This document shows, in pieces, positions 58,209 to 64,000 of a stretch of 64,000 nucleotides of DNA. Positions within the stretch are counted from its first letter, which is position 1. Each line of letters opens with the position of its first letter. A program made the translations under genes and the position numbers. The stretch lies in NCBI GenBank assembly GCA_020205615.1, contig CM035162.1:36384464-36448463 (forward strand). Reading direction: 5' to 3'. Origin of the DNA: Panax quinquefolius (lineage: Eukaryota > Streptophyta > Magnoliopsida > Apiales > Araliaceae). The notes under the pieces are model-generated. The model saw nothing but the letters and a program-made list of their open reading frames with translations, had not been told where the DNA came from and did not search any database.

Positions 58209-61200
58209 ATCTCCCTCCTTATGGAATTTCGCCATCAAATTAGGGTACGACTGATATGATAAAGAGATGAGGATACCTTCAATACCTTTATCGTTTAAAA
58301 ATATTAAATTCATCTTTGAAATCCGCCAAAGATATTCATTAACAATTCATCTTTTGCACACAAAGCCAAAGATATACAAATCGTAAAACCAATAATGCCG
58401 AGACGCAAATTTAATAAGATCACAACCACTAATTATCCATGCACCATCGCCAAGGATATTCGTGAGTTTTCAATACTACGCCATGATTATACCGAATAAT
58501 CCTGGTCATAATCATACCAAGTCCATCAATGCACTACGCCAAAGATGATTTTGAACACATCCATGAATTAATATTTCATCACGAGACTCATTTCAATAAT
58601 TAATCCATATCATCGAATCATCCCCGCACTACGTGCCAAGGATATTCATTAAGATCAACCATTAAAATTATCCATGCACTACTACCAAAGATAATCGTGT
58701 ATTCATCTATTATACCCAACTCGTCATAATCATACCAAGTCCATCTATGCACTAAGCCAAGAAGATATTTGTATCCATGAATTAATATTTCATCATTTAG
58801 ACTCACACCAATAATTAATCCACATCATCGAATCCAAAGATAATCAAGGATATTCATTAGTATCACGACCACAAATTATCCATGCACTACTACCAAAGAT
58901 AATTGTGTATTCATTAAGATTACAGCACACAAATTATCCATGCACTACGGTCATAAAAGATAATTGTGTATTCATTAAGACATATCACACACAAATTATC
59001 CACATCACTAATCATACCAAAGATAATGTGCCAAGGATATTCATTAAGATCACCACCAATAAATTATCCATGCACTACTACCAAAGATAAATGTGTATTC
59101 ATTAGATATCACTTACCACAAATTATCCATGCACTACGGCCTAAAGATAATTGTGTATTCAATTACTGCTATGATTATACCGAACAATCCGGTCATAATC
59201 ATACCAAGTCCATCTATGCACCACAAAGCCATGTATTTACTTTTCAACATAATATAAGCATGAGGATAATGATATAAAGAATCAATCAAATGAGATAAAG
59301 GATAAATATTAAACATTTATAATATAATTTATCCAGATTCAAGAATATCCCCATGTTATCAATCACTTAATAATCTCATAATCTAATAACATTAATATTA
59401 TAATAATATTTTAATCACTTTAAATTTATAAACAATTTATCTCAATTGTTTACGCTTTTACCATATAATGCATTTAATCATTCAAAAATGCCATACTCAT
59501 AAAATATCATCACCAATTATCAAATCCTCATCATCAAAAATATGCATATATTCTATATAGGATTCTCTAGCCATAAAATCCTATTTTCAACTTTCATATT
59601 TCACATAACATATTTAACTCATATGTTCAGAATTAAACTATTTTCATGAAAAATACCAAATTAGTCCCAAAAATATTTCTTTTCTGGGATTTAGTATAAT
59701 ATAGTCCCATAATGAAAATATATTTTCTCGGAATTTTTAAAATTCATTTACTATTTTTCAAAAATCAATTTCTAATTAATTCCTTAAGAAATTAGCTACC
59801 TCAAGTTTAACTCCAAAATTCCCAAATCTTGGCAGGACTCTTACACATGTTAACGTGAGCTTCTAGTTTAAATTTCATGGTTATCTGAGTTATAGAACTC
59901 GTTATAGCGTTTTTCGCCTTTAAAACCTAAATATTGAAATAGTCATAACTTGCTCATTTTAAGTCGAATGAGCTCATTTTTGGACAGGAGATACTTTATA
60001 CCATATACCTTCATGTCCCAAAAGGCCAGAATTTTTCTCATAATTTAAGTGGCCGAAACAGCCTCTAAAAATCATGGCAGAAGCTTTTTTCGATTTTTAC
60101 AGCTTTGCACTCCTTTGCTAAAAATCAGTCCCCACAAAAATCTACAACACCTTTTCCAGTAATTCCACTTGATTAGTTAGGTAACTCATAGATCTAACTC
60201 TAGGACTTGACCACATTCAAAAATTCAAAATATAATAAGAGATATGGTCAATTGAATTTCATGTTACGCTTTTCACCAAAATCTGATTTTCAACTCTTTG
60301 TGATTTCTAAGAAACTTTCATGTTTTTACATACTAACCAACATAACTCATCATAAAACTTACTAATACTTCATATACCCATGATTTTCATTATTCCAATG
60401 CTTTTATTATGACTTTCATCATAAACCACGAACTGCTCATTTTAATTGAAGAAATATTCGAGGGTTTAAGAAATGGGTTTCTACACTGGGTCAATACAAA
60501 ATTCGATTTCACGCCTAGGGTAGGCTAGAAATCTTCAAGAATACGCCAAGAAATTTATTAATGATAGAAATATCATTCAAAATCGCTACTTTATCCAAGA
60601 CTTGGATAAGACGTTACATTGATACCAACTGTGACTTCTATCCCTTAACCTAGATAGCCCTCACAATGATACCTATAAACTTGCCATCTTCATTCACGAT
60701 GTCGCCTTACGTAAAGTCCTGGGCTCGTGCATTCCACACAAGGAAGTCAACAACTAAAGGTTCGGGCTTTTACTTATGGCTTGATATAAATGATTAACTT
60801 TAGGGTTTGGTTACTTTGAATTCAGATAACAAAGTTGGTTATGAATATAAAAGCTAACAACCTTACTTAAAAAAGAATAATGATTAGTTAATCAATTGAT
60901 TCTCAAAAATCACATCAAAGGCAAGTATTTTCAAAAAGATAAGATCGACAGTAACGTGAAAATGTTTATTTGAAACAACAAGATTAAAAATAGTTGAGGT
61001 AACGAAGGTTCCTACCAACTAAGTTTCAACCAATAAGTCAAAGTTTTTTTCTTCTTGAGTCAAATTTAAACGTTGAACACAACTAGGTGAAATAAAAGAG
61101 TGGGTAGAACTTGTATTGAATAAAGTATAGACTTCGTGATTAATTTATAATTAACTTACCTGTAATAACTTCGCTTCGGTTTCTCGAATAAACGCCTCGC

Positions 61201-62107
61201 TTAAATTATCGAAGTTCGACTTTTTACTATAGGGTACATTCCACCCTTAAGTGCTTCTTCACATTCTCGATCCATGATTTGAATCATTATTCTCGATCCA
61301 TATCGAATCGGGTTGACCGCTATGCATGTGGTAATTCAATTCGATGTTGGGTTCTCCCAATTGTCATTCAAAAGCAAAGTCCATTTCATCTATTTTGGCT
61401 TTATCGATCTGGACGCCTTTTTCTACACTATCAACGCTATAAGCAGCAAATTTTTTACCCATGCATCGCCTATTCTCCTTCGCTCGCTTGTTTCTTCTTT
61501 TAGCCTGATCTTTGATTTTTAAATTCTCGATTCCAACTTTAATATCTTACACCCCGCCAAAGCGTGATTTTGTTCGAGCATCACATATCTGTAACCCAAT
61601 TTTGAATTGTTGTATCCCTTTGTTCCACCTAATCGCTTGCCGCTCTTCTTCAACTCGTTTCTTCTAGCTCACTTAACACGATTTTGTAATTCTAAGTTTT
61701 GATCATAAATTTCTTCTAACCAATTCTCCTCAGTTCCTCTTCTTCTTCTTCTTCTTCTTCCTCACTTTCAATGCTACCTCAAGAACTAGCTTCTAAAAGT
61801 GCAACAATTAGTTCTTCATTCACTACTTGGATATCTCTAATTTGTTCCTCGTCCCGATAATCGCATTAACCTCGATTAGTGATTAAAGGTGTCACAACGG
61901 TCACATTCACTCCATTGTGAATATTTTCACCGCCATTTCAAACACCGCCACAACACAAGGGTTAATTAATATATCAAATATTATCCCTATACTCGAATCG
62001 CACCAATTAAATACCAAATAAACTTAGGTAGTCATACTAGCTAAGGAATTTCCGCCGCTCTCCTCCTAGTTCTTATCTCACATCTTAGCTGTGGATCATA
62101 TCCTAAG
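58209..62107 (-). mobile_element. Gypsy element B, internal region, non-autonomous
   Basis: It lies between the LTR starting near 62108 and the shared LTR, with a primer-binding relic (GGTTGGTATCGAGCTTAGG, reverse complement of 62102-62120) at one end and the purine tract at the other. It is only 3.9 kb. I find neither RT nor integrase. The region next to the primer site (61300-61960) encodes, on the - strand, broken frames with a Glu-rich run but no recognisable Gag. 59727-61200 matches element A (52806-54250). The 3' part has a tandem array at 58900-59165. It looks like a LARD-type deletion derivative. Confidence 0.75.
58900..59165 (-). repeat. Tandem array (~60-70 bp units) in element B
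   Basis: Five units with the core (A)AATTATCCATGCACTAC...CAAAGATAATTGTGTATTCATTA, plus weaker copies out to 58435. Units vary by small indels. Confidence 0.85.
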
Positions 62108-64000
62108 CTCGATACCAACCACGACGCCAAAATTAGTATACGCCACCCATCTTGGGTCGCCACTTACATGGTACATAAATTCAAATACAACTTACTAATA
62201 TAACTGGCCGTGGTATAATACGATATAAATCGTGAGTTTGAATACAAATATTGTCTACTAGATATTATACAAACTCAAAAGGAGTCCTCATTACAACTAT
62301 TATCACACTATTTCGCTGCGTAATAGTGAGGACTACTAATGCTATCCTCTCGACCATTTCTCCGCTCCTCGACTCGTCTCAAACTATGTTCTCATTTCCT
62401 CAAGAGAATAAAAGGAAAGAAAGGGTGAGCTCAACTAGCCTCAAAGAAGAAATATTATGACTAAGATAATGCGTAATAAATTATCATTAGCCTTCAACAT
62501 GTTGTTAAACCGATAAAATACAATAGATAAACCAGCTTTAATCAGCAATGAATAAACAATCCATTAAAAGAGTCAAGTAGAGAATAAAGTCTACTATCTT
62601 TTAGGTTTTAAAAGGTTTTCATCAATTTTTATCGCCGAGACTCAAATTTTAATAAATAAACCACCACATCTAATCATCCCTCGCACTACTGGCCAAGGAT
62701 TTTTATCAAATTATCAATGGTCACGACTATACCGAATCACCCCGGTCATAATCATACCAAAAACTATCCATCATCGTGATTATGTGCCATCGAGGACTTT
62801 TGTCACATCATTTATATCAAGTCATGATTATACCGAATGATCCTCGGTCATAATCATACTAAGTTCATCTACGCACGAAGCCAAAGATAACATAATATAA
62901 CATGAGGATGATGACAATGACATAATAATTCAATAAAACAAGTTCAAGAATTATTTAATCCATGAATTATTAACGCCCAAATTGTCAACATGATATCTCT
63001 TCAGAGAGTAAAATTCAAGAATGATCAAGAATATTTCCATGAAAAGATATCGATGAAACGCAAATATCAAGGATATTCTACTAATTTCATGGAGTATAGA
63101 AGTCAAAGTTTTAACCAACCGGGTATAATAAAGAATGGAATAACAAAAGAAATCACCACGCATGCGCAGATCAAGACAGACAAAAGTTATTCCAATGTAA
63201 TAATAATAACGGAACTGTGTCGTGAAATTCACACCGATGTGATGTTCCAATGTAATAATAAAGATGGAACTGCATCCGTAAAACACATGTAGAGGATATT
63301 CCAACAGAATGATAAAGATTTTAACCAGTCCTGTGTAAAACACATGCATGTGATGTTCCAAATGTAATAATAAAATTTAACCAGTCCCAGTAAAACACAT
63401 GCATGTGATGTTCCAATGTAATAATAGAAGAATGTCACCAAGTATAGGTAAAATCACAGATAAAAGTTATTCCAATGTAATAATAAGCAATGGAATAAAC
63501 ATAAGGATTTCACCAAGTATAGGTATGCCACAGATACAAAGTTATGTATAGGTACGCCACTTTTACAAAAGTTATTCCAATGTAATAATAATGAATGGAA
63601 TAATGTAAGTTCTCTTCAAGAAGAAAGAATAACAATTTCACCGTAAAAGAACCTCAATATAGAAGTAGCAAGAAGCAGTATACTCTTCTTCTTTCTATAA
63701 TTTTCTCTATAGCTTCTCTATAATTTCTCTCTGTAGTTTCAATGAATTGTAAGAAAATAACGAAGGAATGAGCTTCTATTTATAGGAAAATGGAATGCAT
63801 AAGAATTCAATCCATTTAACTATTCAGATTGATTTACTTTAATCGACGGTCCATATTTAAAGAAAAATCTTTTAAATAAAATATAATATATTCTATTTAT
63901 ATAAAACATTTTACTATGCAAACACTATGCAATACTATGCAAAACACTATGCAAAACACTATGCAACACTATGCATAATAAAATATAATATATTCTATTT
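62108..64000 (-). mobile_element. Gypsy LTR of element B, cut by window end
   Basis: From the primer site outward it reads CCACGACGCCAAAATTAGTATACGCCACCC, the same LTR end with small deletions, and follows the shared LTR base by base to 64000. The start (TGTGAGACC) is outside the window. It contains the same repeats (ATTACATTGGAATA-type and ACTATGCAAAAC at 63900-63980). Confidence 0.85.

Noticed and set aside
62951..63361. Hydrophobic frames rich in YYYIG on the - strand (also 56669-57154 and 3623-4008)
   Set aside because: They are translations of the ATTACATTGGAATA tandem repeats in the LTR and recur only because the LTR does.

Overview
This is a window of an AT-rich plant nuclear genome, most likely a eudicot. 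The evidence is a WRKY57-type gene with the intron position conserved in its domain, a plant QALGGH C2H2 factor with an EAR motif, a plant-type ELM2/SANT gene, a plant UDP-glucose dehydrogenase, and copia, gypsy Tat, Stowaway and Mutator-like repeats. I do not assign a species. I recognise no tRNA or rRNA gene, CRISPR array, bacterial gene or organelle insert.

Layout. 1-8474: a decayed Ty1/copia element on the + strand, cut by the window edge. A complete gypsy solo LTR (2658-5038, 5-bp target duplication) sits inside its pol gene. 8475-14503: intergenic DNA, then a three-exon WRKY57-like gene whose introns hold long (AT)n tracts. 14504-21928: only repeats (MITEs, terminal-inverted-repeat elements, simple repeats, a G-rich tract). 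21929-32674: a ~10.6 kb decayed Tat-type gypsy element with an internal satellite-like array, an antisense ORF near its 3' end, and 58-bp identical direct repeats at both sides. 33774-35357: intronless three-finger C2H2 factor on the - strand. 36291-39424: a MITE, a telomere-like minisatellite, and a 1.9 kb Mutator-like element that has captured part of a RALF peptide gene and part of a class I TCP gene. 39425-42996: repeats. 42997-48060: ELM2/SANT gene on the - strand. 50279-51721: UDP-glucose 6-dehydrogenase on the - strand. 52706-52805: 100-base assembly gap. 52806-64000: gypsy array on the - strand with the order LTR / internal B / shared LTR / internal A, the same family as the solo LTR at 2658-5038.

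The four intact host genes (WRKY57-like, C2H2, ELM2/SANT, UGD) have no evident shared pathway; each appears to be an independent single gene in a repeat-rich landscape. Three encode nuclear regulators and one a cytosolic cell-wall precursor enzyme. The most novel item is the double-capture Pack-MULE at 37495-39413. It has an 11-bp target duplication, long terminal inverted repeats, a RALF pre-pro region on one strand and a TCP DNA-binding region on the other. Exact intron boundaries and UTRs are inferred from splice consensus and reading frame only.
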